Below are positions 1 to 7,218 of a stretch of DNA of 33,066 nt, piece by piece (positions within the stretch are counted from its first letter, which is position 1; every line of letters begins with the position of its first letter). Under the pieces are notes generated by a model. The model saw nothing but the letters and a program-made list of their open reading frames with translations. It had not been told where the DNA came from and searched no databases. The position numbers and the translations under genes were made by a program. This DNA comes from a delta proteobacterium MLS_D. GTDB lineage: Bacteria; Desulfobacterota; Syntrophia; Syntrophales; UBA2210. The stretch covers positions 1 through 33,066 of the forward strand of contig LQBH01000017.1 of assembly GCA_002030015.1 (NCBI GenBank). Reading direction: 5' to 3'.

Positions 1-223
1 GAATATAACCATTGTTGAGCAGCATTCCCTGCTTGGTCCCATTGACCTCGAGTTTGAACATTTCACCCCTGGCAAAAACGGACTCCGGTCGAAAAACGTA
101 CACCAGGGCTTTGCCCTGATCAACGTCTGCTTTCTGGAATGAAGTGGTGCCGGCAACGCAACCCGCCACGAGACTCAGCAGCAGACTGCCCAAAACCATA
201 ATAACGGCAAACCTTGTTCTCAT
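1..223 (-). CDS. DUF2846-like lipoprotein, N-terminal part (runs off the window)
   Basis: This is the first 74 codons of an exported lipoprotein read on the minus strand; the rest lies before position 1. The start is ATG at 223-221, preceded by a strong AGGAGG ribosome site (complement of 229-234). The N-terminus has a basic end (MRTR), a hydrophobic stretch and a lipobox LVAGC with Cys22, so the mature protein should be lipid-anchored. The following segment (KALVYVFRPES, then EVNGTKQGMLL) resembles the beginning of the DUF2846 domain, a small domain of unknown function found in bacterial lipoproteins. The family call rests on about 40 residues and is moderate; the lipoprotein call is firm. 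A promoter lies at 271-299 and an insertion sequence ends just upstream of it. Confidence 0.7.
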   Translation of the reverse strand, partial: MRTRFAVIMVLGSLLLSLVAGCVAGTTSFQKADVDQGKALVYVFRPESVFARGEMFKLEVNGTKQGMLLNNGYI

Positions 224-270
224 TGTAGCCTCCTTGCTTTCGGAATAGTATCCGGAATTTCGGAGGCGCG

Positions 271-299
271 ATCCTACACAGTAACATCATGTTTTACAA
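271..299 (-). promoter_or_regulatory. Predicted sigma70-type promoter of the lipoprotein gene
   Basis: On the minus strand TTGTAA (complement of 294-299) and TAGGAT (complement of 271-276) are separated by exactly 17 bp. Each hexamer matches the consensus at 4 of 6 positions. The leader to the ATG at 223 would be about 40 nt. The insertion sequence begins at 316, so it sits immediately upstream of the -35 box and left the promoter intact. Confidence 0.45.
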
Positions 300-316
300 G
301 CATTTATTTGCGCCAT

Positions 317-364
317 GTTAGTAACACGTAAACTGTCCGGGTTAGTAGCACATAAACTGTCCGG
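317..364 (+). repeat. Tandem 24-bp repeats at the left end of the insertion sequence
   Basis: Two adjacent 24-mers (317-340 and 341-364) differ at only two positions; both start GTTAGTA and end AAACTGTCCGG. A related pair with lower identity is present in inverted orientation at the right end (1660-1684 and about 1637-1655). Such paired copies are a likely transposase-binding arrangement. Confidence 0.75.
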
Positions 365-393
365 TTTATAGGGTATCGTTTTGGAGGTGGCCT

Positions 394-1563
394 ATGAGAC
401 GGACGGAGCTGCTACAGGAGACGCGGAAGATGCGATTTGAAGAGTTGTATACCAGTTGGACTGATGGGCATGTAACCCAGGAACAGGCGGCACTGGTGTT
501 AGGGGTATGTGATCGGACCTTTCGCCGGTACATCAACCGCTACGAGGAAGATGGATTGGAGGGGCTTTCAGACAAGCGACTGACCCAGGCCTCTCACCGC
601 CGAGCCCCGGTTGATGAAGTGATGAAGATTGCCGATACGTACCGGCAGCAACACCGTGGCTGGAACGTGAATCACTATTACAGCTGGTACCGTCGTGCAG
701 GAGGCACCCGGAGTTACACCTGGGTGAAGAACACCCTTCAGTCCGAGGGGCTGGTGACGAAGTCCCGTAAGCGTGGTTCTCACCGCATCAAGCGGGATCG
801 CGCCCATCTGCCGGGGGTGATGATCCATCAGGACGGCAGTCGGCATGAGTGGGTCCCGGGGTGCATGTGGGACCTGATTGTGACCATGGATGATGCCACC
901 GGTGAGCACTACTCAATGTTCTTTGTCGACGAGGAAGGGACTGACAGCAGTTTCCAGGGGGTGCGTAACGTCATTCTGCAACGGGGCCTGTTCAGTTCAT
1001 TTTATAGCGATCGAGGAAGTCACTACTGGTACACCCCCAGGGAAGGCGGGAAGGTCAGCAAGACCCAGCTCACCCAGTTCGGACGCGCCATGAAACAGCT
1101 GGGCATCCTGATGATCCCGGCCTATTCACCGGAGGCGCGGGGACGCAGTGAGCGCGTCTTCAGCACACACCAGGATCGGCTGGTGAAGGAGTTGGCCTTC
1201 CAGGGGATTACTACCATGACCGCCGCCAATCGCTATCTGAACCGGGTTTACCGGCCCGCCTACAATGCCGAGTTCATGCAGCCCGCTCCTGAAGAAGGGA
1301 CCGCCTTTGTGCCATGGACGGGAGACACCCTCGACGATATCTTGTGTTACCAGGAGGAACGAACCGTCCGGGCCGACAACTGCGTCACCTTTGAAGGAAA
1401 GCTGCTGCAAATCCCCGCAGATCAGTATCGGTGTCATTATGTCAGGGTCAAGGTGCGGGTCCATCGGTATATCGACGGAACCCTTGCCCTGTTCCATGGA
1501 CCACGAAAACTGGCCGACTATGACGCCCAGGGAACACAGAAGAACAAAACAAAGGCAGCCTGA
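394..1563 (+). CDS. ISNCY-family DDE transposase
   Basis: This 389-residue protein should cut and join the ends of the surrounding insertion sequence. Residues about 20-65 form a helix-turn-helix (VTQEQAALVLGVCDRTFRRY) of the HTH_29 type, seen in ISNCY and related transposases. The DDE catalytic core follows: Asp147 (IHQDGS), Asp206 (YSDRGS) and Glu253 (PEARGRSERVF). The stretch around Glu253, continuing HQDRLVKEL, is characteristic of ISNCY transposases. The ATG at 394 follows GGAGG with good spacing. The gene is full length with no stop or frameshift, so the element may still be active. The closest IS subgroup cannot be fixed without a database. Confidence 0.88.
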   Translation: MRRTELLQETRKMRFEELYTSWTDGHVTQEQAALVLGVCDRTFRRYINRYEEDGLEGLSDKRLTQASHRRAPVDEVMKIADTYRQQHRGWNVNHYYSWYRRAGGTRSYTWVKNTLQSEGLVTKSRKRGSHRIKRDRAHLPGVMIHQDGSRHEWVPGCMWDLIVTMDDATGEHYSMFFVDEEGTDSSFQGVRNVILQRGLFSSFYSDRGSHYWYTPREGGKVSKTQLTQFGRAMKQLGILMIPAYSPEARGRSERVFSTHQDRLVKELAFQGITTMTAANRYLNRVYRPAYNAEFMQPAPEEGTAFVPWTGDTLDDILCYQEERTVRADNCVTFEGKLLQIPADQYRCHYVRVKVRVHRYIDGTLALFHGPRKLADYDAQGTQKNKTKAA

Positions 1564-1796
1564 CCAGAAATCACTATGTCATGGTGAAGAGTCCACGTCC
1601 GCTACTCTTCCCAACCATAAAGCGACCAAACAAAAGCGGACAAATCACGTGCTATAAAACCGGACATTTCTATTTGTTGCTAACATTGCTGAGTTCAGAG
1701 TGATATCGCTATTCAGGCATTCAGAGACGAAGGAACCCTGGATGAAAAAAGGGGGCTTGTGCCGGGGGAAACGGAGAGGCTTGTAGAGACCAAGCA

Positions 1797-1821
1797 AAAG
1801 GGGTTGCTTTCGCAACCCCTT
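1797..1821 (-). terminator. Rho-independent terminator after tRNA-Phe
   Basis: A perfect hairpin with arms GGGGTTGC (1800-1807) and GCAACCCC (1812-1819) and a 4-nt loop lies 8 bp beyond the CCA end of the tRNA. Read on the minus strand it is followed by TTTTGCTT, a short U-rich tail. Confidence 0.7.
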
Positions 1822-1826
1822 GTAAC

Positions 1827-1902
1827 TGGTGGGTCAGGGCAGAATTGAACTGCCGACACCCGGATTTTCAGTCCGGTGCTCTACCGACTGAGCTACCGAC
1901 CC
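1827..1902 (-). tRNA. tRNA-Phe (GAA)
   Basis: The minus strand folds as a standard 76-nt tRNA. The acceptor arm GGGTCGG pairs with CTGACCC (one G-U), followed by A73 and an encoded CCA at 1829-1827. The D arm contains AGCTCAGTCGGTAGAGC. The anticodon stem CCGGA/TCCGG encloses CTGAAAA, giving anticodon GAA. The T arm contains GGCAGTTCAATTCTGCC. All stems pair, so the gene looks functional. It has its own promoter (1949-1977) and terminator (1797-1821). Confidence 0.97.
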
Positions 1903-1948
1903 GTTTTATTCGGTTTTTCCCGGGACCTCCCGTCCCGTGAGGGATAGT

Positions 1949-1977
1949 TGATTATCCGATCTCCTTTTTTTTGTCAA
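1949..1977 (-). promoter_or_regulatory. Promoter of tRNA-Phe
   Basis: On the minus strand a perfect -35 box TTGACA (complement of 1972-1977) is followed after 17 bp by TAATCA (complement of 1949-1954); alternatively GATAAT lies at 15 bp. A run of eight A begins at the last base of the -35 box. Transcription would start about 40 nt before the tRNA, past a GC-rich stretch near 1919-1941. Confidence 0.65.
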
Positions 1978-1996
1978 GCACTTTTCCCGTTGTATC

Positions 1997-2548
1997 TCAA
2001 TAAGGGAACTGATTCCGCTGACCGGCGGTCGCTGGGTGTTCGGAGATTCGGGAAACAGCTTGGGTGCCGTATGCCCGGGAATCGTCGATTCGGTCATGAA
2101 CGGGCATTCCGCGTGTCTTTATGACGACGGTGTCGGCGATCTTGTCGTGCCAGCCCTGTTTCCGGGCGTCAAAGGCAACCCAGAGGAAGCCCAGCATAAG
2201 AAAAATCCGGGATACCTGGTAGCCGACCCAGCGAAGGAAGGCGAATCCCGGAGTTAATTCAGCGCCGTTGCTTCGTACGACCTTGAGTCCCATGACCATT
2301 TTACCGGGAGTGCGGCCGCCCGTGCCGTGGAAGAAGGTGAAATAGGCCATGTTAAGCACGATGCCGCCGCAGGTGTAAACGATGCCGATGAGGGACACCG
2401 ACATGGAGTCAACGCCGAACCGGCCAGCGGCTATGAACAGGTCCTGTGTCGCGAAAAAAAGTGAAATGACGATGCCGTGAAGCAGTAGGCCGTCGATCGA
2501 GATAGCGATGAGACGACGCCAGAAACCGCCGTATTGGTACCCGTTCAC
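1997..2548 (-). CDS. RDD family integral membrane protein
   Basis: This 183-residue protein belongs to the RDD family of small membrane proteins; some members have been linked to ion exchange, but most have no known function. The N-terminus (YGGFWRRLIAISIDGLLL) carries the family's Arg-Asp pattern at the start of the first membrane span. A second span follows at about residues 50-75, then the conserved GGRTPGKMVMGLKVV loop and a third span near 110-125 ending WHDKIADTVVI. About 35 residues after that (VHDRIDDSRAY onward) are a non-conserved tail. The start is GTG at 2548, preceded by AAGGAGG. It overlaps the end of rsmE by four bases (GTGA), so the two are translationally coupled. Confidence 0.85.
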   Translation of the reverse strand: MNGYQYGGFWRRLIAISIDGLLLHGIVISLFFATQDLFIAAGRFGVDSMSVSLIGIVYTCGGIVLNMAYFTFFHGTGGRTPGKMVMGLKVVRSNGAELTPGFAFLRWVGYQVSRIFLMLGFLWVAFDARKQGWHDKIADTVVIKTRGMPVHDRIDDSRAYGTQAVSRISEHPATAGQRNQFPY

Positions 2549-3321
2549 GTGACGGCCTCCTTTTCCGGGAATGTCCCGATCGCTCCTCTTTCGTACTGAA
2601 TGATGGATAGGATTACCAGCGGAGCCGTTTCGGCACGCAGAATACGCCGACCCAGGTGGGCCGTGGTAAAGCCCCGCAGCTCCGCGGCTTCGACTTCATT
2701 TCGTGAAAAGCCTCCCTCCGGTCCGACCACGAAGAACAGCGGGATGTCCGCCAGGCGCGTTTCCCCCTTAAGGACGTCTCCGATTCCCTGCCGTGATTCT
2801 TCTTCCCAGAAGAACAGTTTAAGCGGTACATTGGCGGCCTCGTCGAGTATGGCGTCAAAAGGAAGAATGTTCGAGACCTCGGGGACTTTCGGGCTTCCGC
2901 ACTGTTTCGATGCTTCCGCAGCTATTTTGCGCCATCGCTTCAGCCGGGCCGCCGCCTTGTCGGTGCTGAGCCGGGGCACCGTCCGGGACGACGTGAAAGG
3001 TATAATGCGTTCAACGCCCAGTTCCGTTGCTTTCTGAATAATGAAATCCATTTTGTTTTCTTTCGGCAGGGCCTGGGCCAGCGTGAGGGGCGGCAGGGCG
3101 TCTTCGATTTCGTGCGACGAGATGATGTCGACCAGAACGGATTTTTTGCCGAATTCCCTGATAACTGTTTTGTATTCCCGTCCCCGCCCGTCAAAAAGGA
3201 CGAGACGGTTTCCCGGTTTGAGCCGCAGGACGTGTTTGATGTAGTGGTGGTCCTCCGGTCCCAGCTCCTCCTCCGTGCTGCTTTCTTTTATGCCGGGACG
3301 GTAAATTCTCTGGATCGACAC
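2545..3321 (-). CDS. rsmE: 16S rRNA (uracil-1498-N3)-methyltransferase RsmE
   Basis: RsmE methylates N3 of U1498 in 16S rRNA using S-adenosylmethionine. The 258-residue length is typical. An N-terminal PUA-like region (HYIKHVLRLKPGNRLVLFDG) is followed by a SPOUT methyltransferase domain. Diagnostic motifs are ALPKENKMDFIIQKATELGV, the SAM-binding knot FFVVGPEGGFSRNEV and LGRRILRAETA near the C-terminus. The start is GTG at 3321, one base after the prmA stop. Its overlap with the RDD gene places all three in one transcript with prmA, a translation-related gene pair commonly seen together. Confidence 0.95.
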   Translation of the reverse strand: MSIQRIYRPGIKESSTEEELGPEDHHYIKHVLRLKPGNRLVLFDGRGREYKTVIREFGKKSVLVDIISSHEIEDALPPLTLAQALPKENKMDFIIQKATELGVERIIPFTSSRTVPRLSTDKAAARLKRWRKIAAEASKQCGSPKVPEVSNILPFDAILDEAANVPLKLFFWEEESRQGIGDVLKGETRLADIPLFFVVGPEGGFSRNEVEAAELRGFTTAHLGRRILRAETAPLVILSIIQYERGAIGTFPEKEAVT

Positions 3322-3322
3322 G

Positions 3323-4261
3323 TCAGGCGTCCCTTTTATTGAAGCTGATGCAGACCCATTCTTTTTCGGCGAGCCGGTTTTCGATGATAATATTGTCTGA
3401 GGCGAATATTTTTTCTATCTGACTTATGTACATGTCGGTGATCCCGGAAGCGATGAGAAAACCGCCGGGCGAAAGCAGGGAAAGCAGTTTCTCGTGAATA
3501 TTGATAAAGGTGGGGGCCGTGAGGTTCGCGACGATCAGGTTGAACGAGCCGTCCATCATGGTCACGTCGCGGTTCTGAATTTCGATACTGTCCTTCAGAT
3601 CGTTGATGGCCACATTGGTCGTGGCGATTTCGACCGCCTGCTGGTCAAGGTCGATGGCGATCACGCGATTCGCCCCGAGCCGCACGCAGCACATGGCGAG
3701 TATGCCCGTCCCGGTTCCCACGTCAAGGACATTCCATCCGCCGACCGGCCTGTTTTTTAATATTATATTCTCGATGGCGTTTACACAGAGTCGTGTCGAA
3801 GCATGTTGCCCGGTACCGAAGGCCATTCCCGGATCAATGTCGATCACGATCTCACCGCCCTCGGGTGAGTAACGTTCCCATGTCGGCTTGATGACTATGT
3901 TCCTGCTGATGCGAAGGGGCTTGAAATATTTTTTCCACCGTTCCGCCCAGTCAGGGTCGACGATCTCGGTGGTGACGTACGATGGTTTCGAGTAATCGGG
4001 AAACAGTTCTTCCAGGCTTGCCAGGTAGCGGTCCAGTTCGGCCAGCTTTCCCGCAGTCGCATCGTCACCGGGAAGGTAGGCCTTGATGATCTCGGCCTGG
4101 TCCGGGCGATCGGCGAGACCGTTAAAAGACTCGTTCTGAAGGGCTTCGTCCTGAAATACGCCCTGAGTCCCGAGTTCTTCCAGAAAATTGGCGAGCGCGT
4201 CGGTAAGTTGCGGCGGAGTTGTAACCGTGATTTCAACCCAGGTTTCCTTGGCCGGCGACAT
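3323..4261 (-). CDS. prmA: Ribosomal protein L11 methyltransferase PrmA
   Basis: PrmA trimethylates ribosomal protein L11. The 312-residue product has an N-terminal substrate-recognition domain (ETWVEITVTTPPQLTDALANF) and a C-terminal Rossmann methyltransferase domain with the SAM motif NVLDVGTGTGILAM, the acidic strand VIAIDLD and NLIVANLTAPTF. The preceding segment IDIDPGMAFGTGQHASTRLC is the family signature. The frame is open back to 4351, but ATG at 4261 is preferred: it has GGAGGTG just upstream, it begins exactly where the family homology begins, and a promoter (4305-4333) lies inside the longer version. It is first gene of the minus-strand operon prmA-rsmE-RDD. Confidence 0.93.
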   Translation of the reverse strand: MSPAKETWVEITVTTPPQLTDALANFLEELGTQGVFQDEALQNESFNGLADRPDQAEIIKAYLPGDDATAGKLAELDRYLASLEELFPDYSKPSYVTTEIVDPDWAERWKKYFKPLRISRNIVIKPTWERYSPEGGEIVIDIDPGMAFGTGQHASTRLCVNAIENIILKNRPVGGWNVLDVGTGTGILAMCCVRLGANRVIAIDLDQQAVEIATTNVAINDLKDSIEIQNRDVTMMDGSFNLIVANLTAPTFINIHEKLLSLLSPGGFLIASGITDMYISQIEKIFASDNIIIENRLAEKEWVCISFNKRDA

Positions 4262-4304
4262 CCAACACCTCCATCTCGTGATTGCAGCTCCGATCCATGT
4301 CGTG

Positions 4305-4333
4305 TCTATAGCCTCTTTCATCCTATAATTCAA
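4305..4333 (-). promoter_or_regulatory. Predicted promoter of prmA-rsmE-RDD
   Basis: On the minus strand TTGAAT (complement of 4328-4333) and TATAGA (complement of 4305-4310) are 17 bp apart, with 4 of 6 and 5 of 6 consensus matches. The leader to the preferred prmA start would be about 35-40 nt. Confidence 0.5.
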
Positions 4334-4338
4334 GCCGC

Positions 4339-4367
4339 TTGAGTTTTCCAAACCTTCATGTTATTCA
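4339..4367 (+). promoter_or_regulatory. Predicted promoter of the tetrapyrrole operon
   Basis: TTGAGT (4339-4344) and TATTCA (4362-4367) are separated by 17 bp. The predicted start near 4374 leaves a leader of about 25 nt to the first gene, which has its ribosome site at about 4382-4389. Its -35 box lies only 5 bp from that of the divergent prmA promoter. Confidence 0.45.
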
Positions 4368-4398
4368 CACTCACTTACACGAAGGGTGACGTCTATTC

Positions 4399-5094
4399 AT
4401 GACAAATTTCTATCCCTTATTTCTCGATCTTCTCGGCAGAAAATGTGTTGTCGTAGGCGCGGGCGAGGTGGCGGCGCGGAAAACGGTGCGACTTCTCGAA
4501 TGCGGTGCGCGTGTTACGGTGGTCGGCAAATCACCGGGTGCCGGAATAACCGAGCTGAATGGCGAGGGCGTGATTGACCTCATCGACGGGGAATACCGCG
4601 AGGAATACCTGGATGGCGCGTTTCTGGTCATTGGCGCGACCGATAACGGGGATGTCAACCGTCGCGTTTACGAAGACGCCGAAGAGCGGGGAATGCTTGT
4701 CAATATCGTGGATTGTCCCGAGTTGTGTAATTTTATTTTGCCTGCGCTCTTGAGGCGGGGCGACCTCACCGTCGCCGTATCGACGGGAGGACGAAGTCCC
4801 GTCATGGCACGAAGAATCAGAAACGAACTCGAGACGAAACTCGACGAGGGATACAGTCCCATGCTGCGGCTCATGGGGGATCTCCGGGGGAAAATCCTGG
4901 CGCGCGGGCTGTCTCCCGAAGACAACAAGCCGATATTCGAGTCGTTGGCCGATTCACCGCTGCTTGATCTTCTGAGAGAAAAGCGGTGGGCTGAGGCGGA
5001 AGAGGTTGTTCTCAATCTGACCGGCGAGATGGTGAATCTGTCGGCACTTCTCGACGAAGAGGCGTCGGCGGACCGTTATTCAGGTGATGATTGA
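4399..5094 (+). CDS. Precorrin-2 dehydrogenase / sirohydrochlorin ferrochelatase (Met8/CysG N-terminal type)
   Basis: The 231-residue enzyme oxidises precorrin-2 to sirohydrochlorin with NAD+ and probably inserts Fe2+ to give siroheme, the entry compound of the Ahb heme route. The N-terminus has a Rossmann NAD site (KCVVVGAGEVAARKTVRLLE). It is followed by VNIVDCPELCNFILPA, which contains the Asp considered important for catalysis in Met8/CysG, and by the dimer/chelatase region AVSTGGRSPVMARRIRNELE. It lacks the methyltransferase half of CysG, which is encoded separately downstream as CobA-HemD. ATG at 4399 is preceded by AAGGGTG. It is the first gene of the operon and ends overlapping the next ATG by one base. 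Confidence 0.93.
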   Translation: MTNFYPLFLDLLGRKCVVVGAGEVAARKTVRLLECGARVTVVGKSPGAGITELNGEGVIDLIDGEYREEYLDGAFLVIGATDNGDVNRRVYEDAEERGMLVNIVDCPELCNFILPALLRRGDLTVAVSTGGRSPVMARRIRNELETKLDEGYSPMLRLMGDLRGKILARGLSPEDNKPIFESLADSPLLDLLREKRWAEAEEVVLNLTGEMVNLSALLDEEASADRYSGDD

Positions 5095-5906
5095 TGGAAT
5101 ACTGCGTTTTCACGACCGCCCTTGTCGTTTATTGCGTGAGCACGGCCGTATTCGCCGTCTCGATGCTGGTGAAACGGGTTGTCCTGGCGAAACTGGCCGT
5201 AGCGGCCCTTGGTTTCGCGGTTCTTGTCCATACTGTTTTTATCCTGTGGCACTGGGCGGGATCCGGCATAAGCCCCGTGGTCAACATTTACGAGGCGCTT
5301 TCTTTTGTGGCCTGGGCAGTGTCGGGATCGTACCTTGTGTTCCAGGCAATAACAAAAACTCGCGTCCTGGGCGCTTTCGTGTCGCCGCCGGTGCTCCTGT
5401 TGATGATAGTCGCATCAGCCGGCATCGCCGGTCCCGACGAGATTGACAGGTCTCTCGAAACATACTGGGTGACGGTTCACGTTATTTTCACGCTGACCGG
5501 AACGGCATTTTTCGCCCTGGCATGCTGCGCGGCGCTCATGTATCTGGTGCAGGACAGGTTAATTAGAAAAAGAAAAATAAGCGATTTCAGTCGCTTGCTT
5601 CCTTCCCTGGGCGATCTTGACAAAATCAGTCACGTGTCGGTCGTCTGGGGATTTCTGCTTCTGACCGTGGGAATCGTTTCGGGGTCGCTCTGGGCTAGAA
5701 CAGCCTGGGGGGATCACCTGCTGTGGGACGCGAAACAGGTTGCCACGCTGGCGGCCTGGGTCCTGTGCGCGTTGCTTCTTCACCAGCGCCTGGCCATCGG
5801 ATGGAAGGGAAAACGGGCTGCCTATCTTTCCATCGGGGCATTTATAATTTTATTGTTCTCATTCGTGGGCGTGAACATGTTTTTCCCGACGGTTCACCGG
5901 TTTTAA
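5094..5906 (+). CDS. CcsA/HemX-type membrane protein of the heme operon
   Basis: The 270-residue protein has about eight predicted membrane spans and belongs to the cytochrome c assembly (CcsA/ResC/HemX) family. Visible landmarks are the histidines in ILWHWAGSG, WVTVHVIF and LLLHQRLAIG, and the segment TAWGDHLLWDAKQVATL. The last is a diverged form of the WWD heme-handling motif (WGxxWxWDPKE), with Ala for Pro and Gln for Glu. Its place directly before hemA recalls the Bacillus hemAXCDBL operon, where HemX lowers HemA levels. A HemX-like role is therefore at least as likely as cytochrome c assembly. ATG at 5094 has AGGTGA six bases upstream and overlaps the preceding stop codon. Confidence 0.85.
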   Translation: MEYCVFTTALVVYCVSTAVFAVSMLVKRVVLAKLAVAALGFAVLVHTVFILWHWAGSGISPVVNIYEALSFVAWAVSGSYLVFQAITKTRVLGAFVSPPVLLLMIVASAGIAGPDEIDRSLETYWVTVHVIFTLTGTAFFALACCAALMYLVQDRLIRKRKISDFSRLLPSLGDLDKISHVSVVWGFLLLTVGIVSGSLWARTAWGDHLLWDAKQVATLAAWVLCALLLHQRLAIGWKGKRAAYLSIGAFIILLFSFVGVNMFFPTVHRF

Positions 5907-5915
5907 ACTGACATC

Positions 5916-7193
5916 ATGAATATTGTCTTACTTGGAATGAATCATAAATCGGCGCCTCTGGAACTGAGAGAGCGATTGACGATTGCCTGCGGCGAAGAGC
6001 AACAGACCGTCGATCACGTGAAAAGTCTGCCGCAGGTGAAAGAGGCGCTTTACCTGGCGACATGCAACCGCGTCGAAGTGCTCGCGGCCGTGGATAATCC
6101 CGACCGGGCCATGGACCAGCTGAAGGATTTCATCGTGACCCACGGAAACCTGCCGCTGGATGACATGGAGGCCTGTATTTACCGCTATCGTGATGATGAG
6201 GCCGTTCGACACCTGTTCCGGGTGGCCGCAAGTCTCGATTCAATGGTCATGGGCGAGCCGCAGATTCTTGGGCAGGTGAAAGACGCCTACCGGGCGAGCG
6301 TTGAACGGAAGGCGACGGGCGTTCTGTTGAACCGCCTCCTGCACCACGCCTTCCGCGCGGCGAAACGGGTGCGCACAGAAACGGCTATTTCGTCAAACGC
6401 GGTTTCCGTGGGGTATACGGCGGTGACGCTGGCAAAAAAAATTATGGGCGGCCTCGCGGGCAAAACGGTGCTGATCGTCGGTGCCGGCGAAATGGCGGAA
6501 CTCGTCACCCGGCACCTCGTGAAAAACGGCGTGGAATCCATCATCGTGGCGAACAGAACCGTTGAAAACGCCCGGTCTCTCGCGGAGTCCTTCGATGGAC
6601 AGGTTGTCGGGTTCGAGTCGTTGCCCGGCGCCGTGGGCGAGGCGGACATTATAATAACGTCGACGGGGGCTTCAGGGTACGTTATCGACCGCGGCATGAT
6701 CACAGCGGCGCTGAGGCGTCGCCGGAACAGGCTGCTTTTCATGATAGACATCGCCGTTCCCCGGGACATCGATCCAGTCGCGGCAGCGATGGACAACGTG
6801 TATCTTTACAATATCGACGATCTGCAGGCGGTCGTCGATGAAAACCTGAAGACCCGCCACGTGGAGGCTGAACAGGCAGGACGCATCATCGACGAAGAGG
6901 TGGAGAATTTTGAGCGATGGCGGCATTCTCTCGCAGTTGTCCCCGCCATTGTTGATCTCAGAGAAAAAGTTGAGTCGATCACGCGCCGCGAGTTTGACAG
7001 GTGCGGAGGATGGCTGGATGCACTTGGTGAAGAAGACCGGCAAAATGTTGAAATCCTCGTAAACGGAATTATTAATAAAATTTTGCATGAACCGGTGACC
7101 GGGCTCAAGGAAGTCTGCGAGGACGGCGGAGCTGAAGAGTACGTGGCGGCTCTCAGGCGCCTGTTCGGCCTCGAGGACGATTTCCGCCGCTGA
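5916..7193 (+). CDS. hemA: Glutamyl-tRNA reductase
   Basis: HemA reduces glutamyl-tRNA(Glu) to glutamate-1-semialdehyde with NADPH, the first committed step of C5-pathway tetrapyrrole synthesis. The 425-residue length is typical. The catalytic cysteine is residue 50 in LATCNRVEVL. The N-terminal MNHKSAPLELRERL, the signature MGEPQILGQVKDAYR and the NADPH site VLIVGAGEMAELV are all present, followed by the C-terminal helical dimerisation domain. ATG at 5916 begins nine bases after the previous gene; only a weak ribosome site is visible, consistent with translational coupling. The next enzyme of the pathway, HemL, is not in the window. Confidence 0.97.
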   Translation: MNIVLLGMNHKSAPLELRERLTIACGEEQQTVDHVKSLPQVKEALYLATCNRVEVLAAVDNPDRAMDQLKDFIVTHGNLPLDDMEACIYRYRDDEAVRHLFRVAASLDSMVMGEPQILGQVKDAYRASVERKATGVLLNRLLHHAFRAAKRVRTETAISSNAVSVGYTAVTLAKKIMGGLAGKTVLIVGAGEMAELVTRHLVKNGVESIIVANRTVENARSLAESFDGQVVGFESLPGAVGEADIIITSTGASGYVIDRGMITAALRRRRNRLLFMIDIAVPRDIDPVAAAMDNVYLYNIDDLQAVVDENLKTRHVEAEQAGRIIDEEVENFERWRHSLAVVPAIVDLREKVESITRREFDRCGGWLDALGEEDRQNVEILVNGIINKILHEPVTGLKEVCEDGGAEEYVAALRRLFGLEDDFRR

Positions 7194-7218
7194 CGCGTGA
7201 AAAGAAAGGAGTGGATTT

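Larger units (their letters stand above)
316..1685 (+). mobile_element. Insertion sequence, ISNCY-like, about 1.37 kb, complete
   Basis: The element is bounded by imperfect inverted repeats. The left end begins TGTTAGTAACA at 316, and the right end, read on the complement from 1685, begins TGTTAGCAACA. Both ends carry further TGTCCGG motifs inside (left at 334-340 and 358-364; right, complement, at 1660-1666, with a partial copy near 1637). One intact transposase gene fills the interior. No convincing target duplication flanks it: the left flank ends GCGCCA and the right flank begins TTGCTG. That suggests an old insertion, deletion after insertion, or slightly misplaced ends. It lies between a lipoprotein promoter and the tRNA-Phe gene and disrupts no recognisable gene. 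Confidence 0.8.

Noticed and set aside
1686-1796. Possible gene remnant between the insertion sequence and the tRNA terminator
   Set aside because: Short, with no ribosome site and no recognisable protein segment in any frame.
4262-4351. Longer prmA frame starting at 4351
   Set aside because: The added residues lack family similarity, a promoter lies within them, and ATG 4261 has a strong ribosome site.
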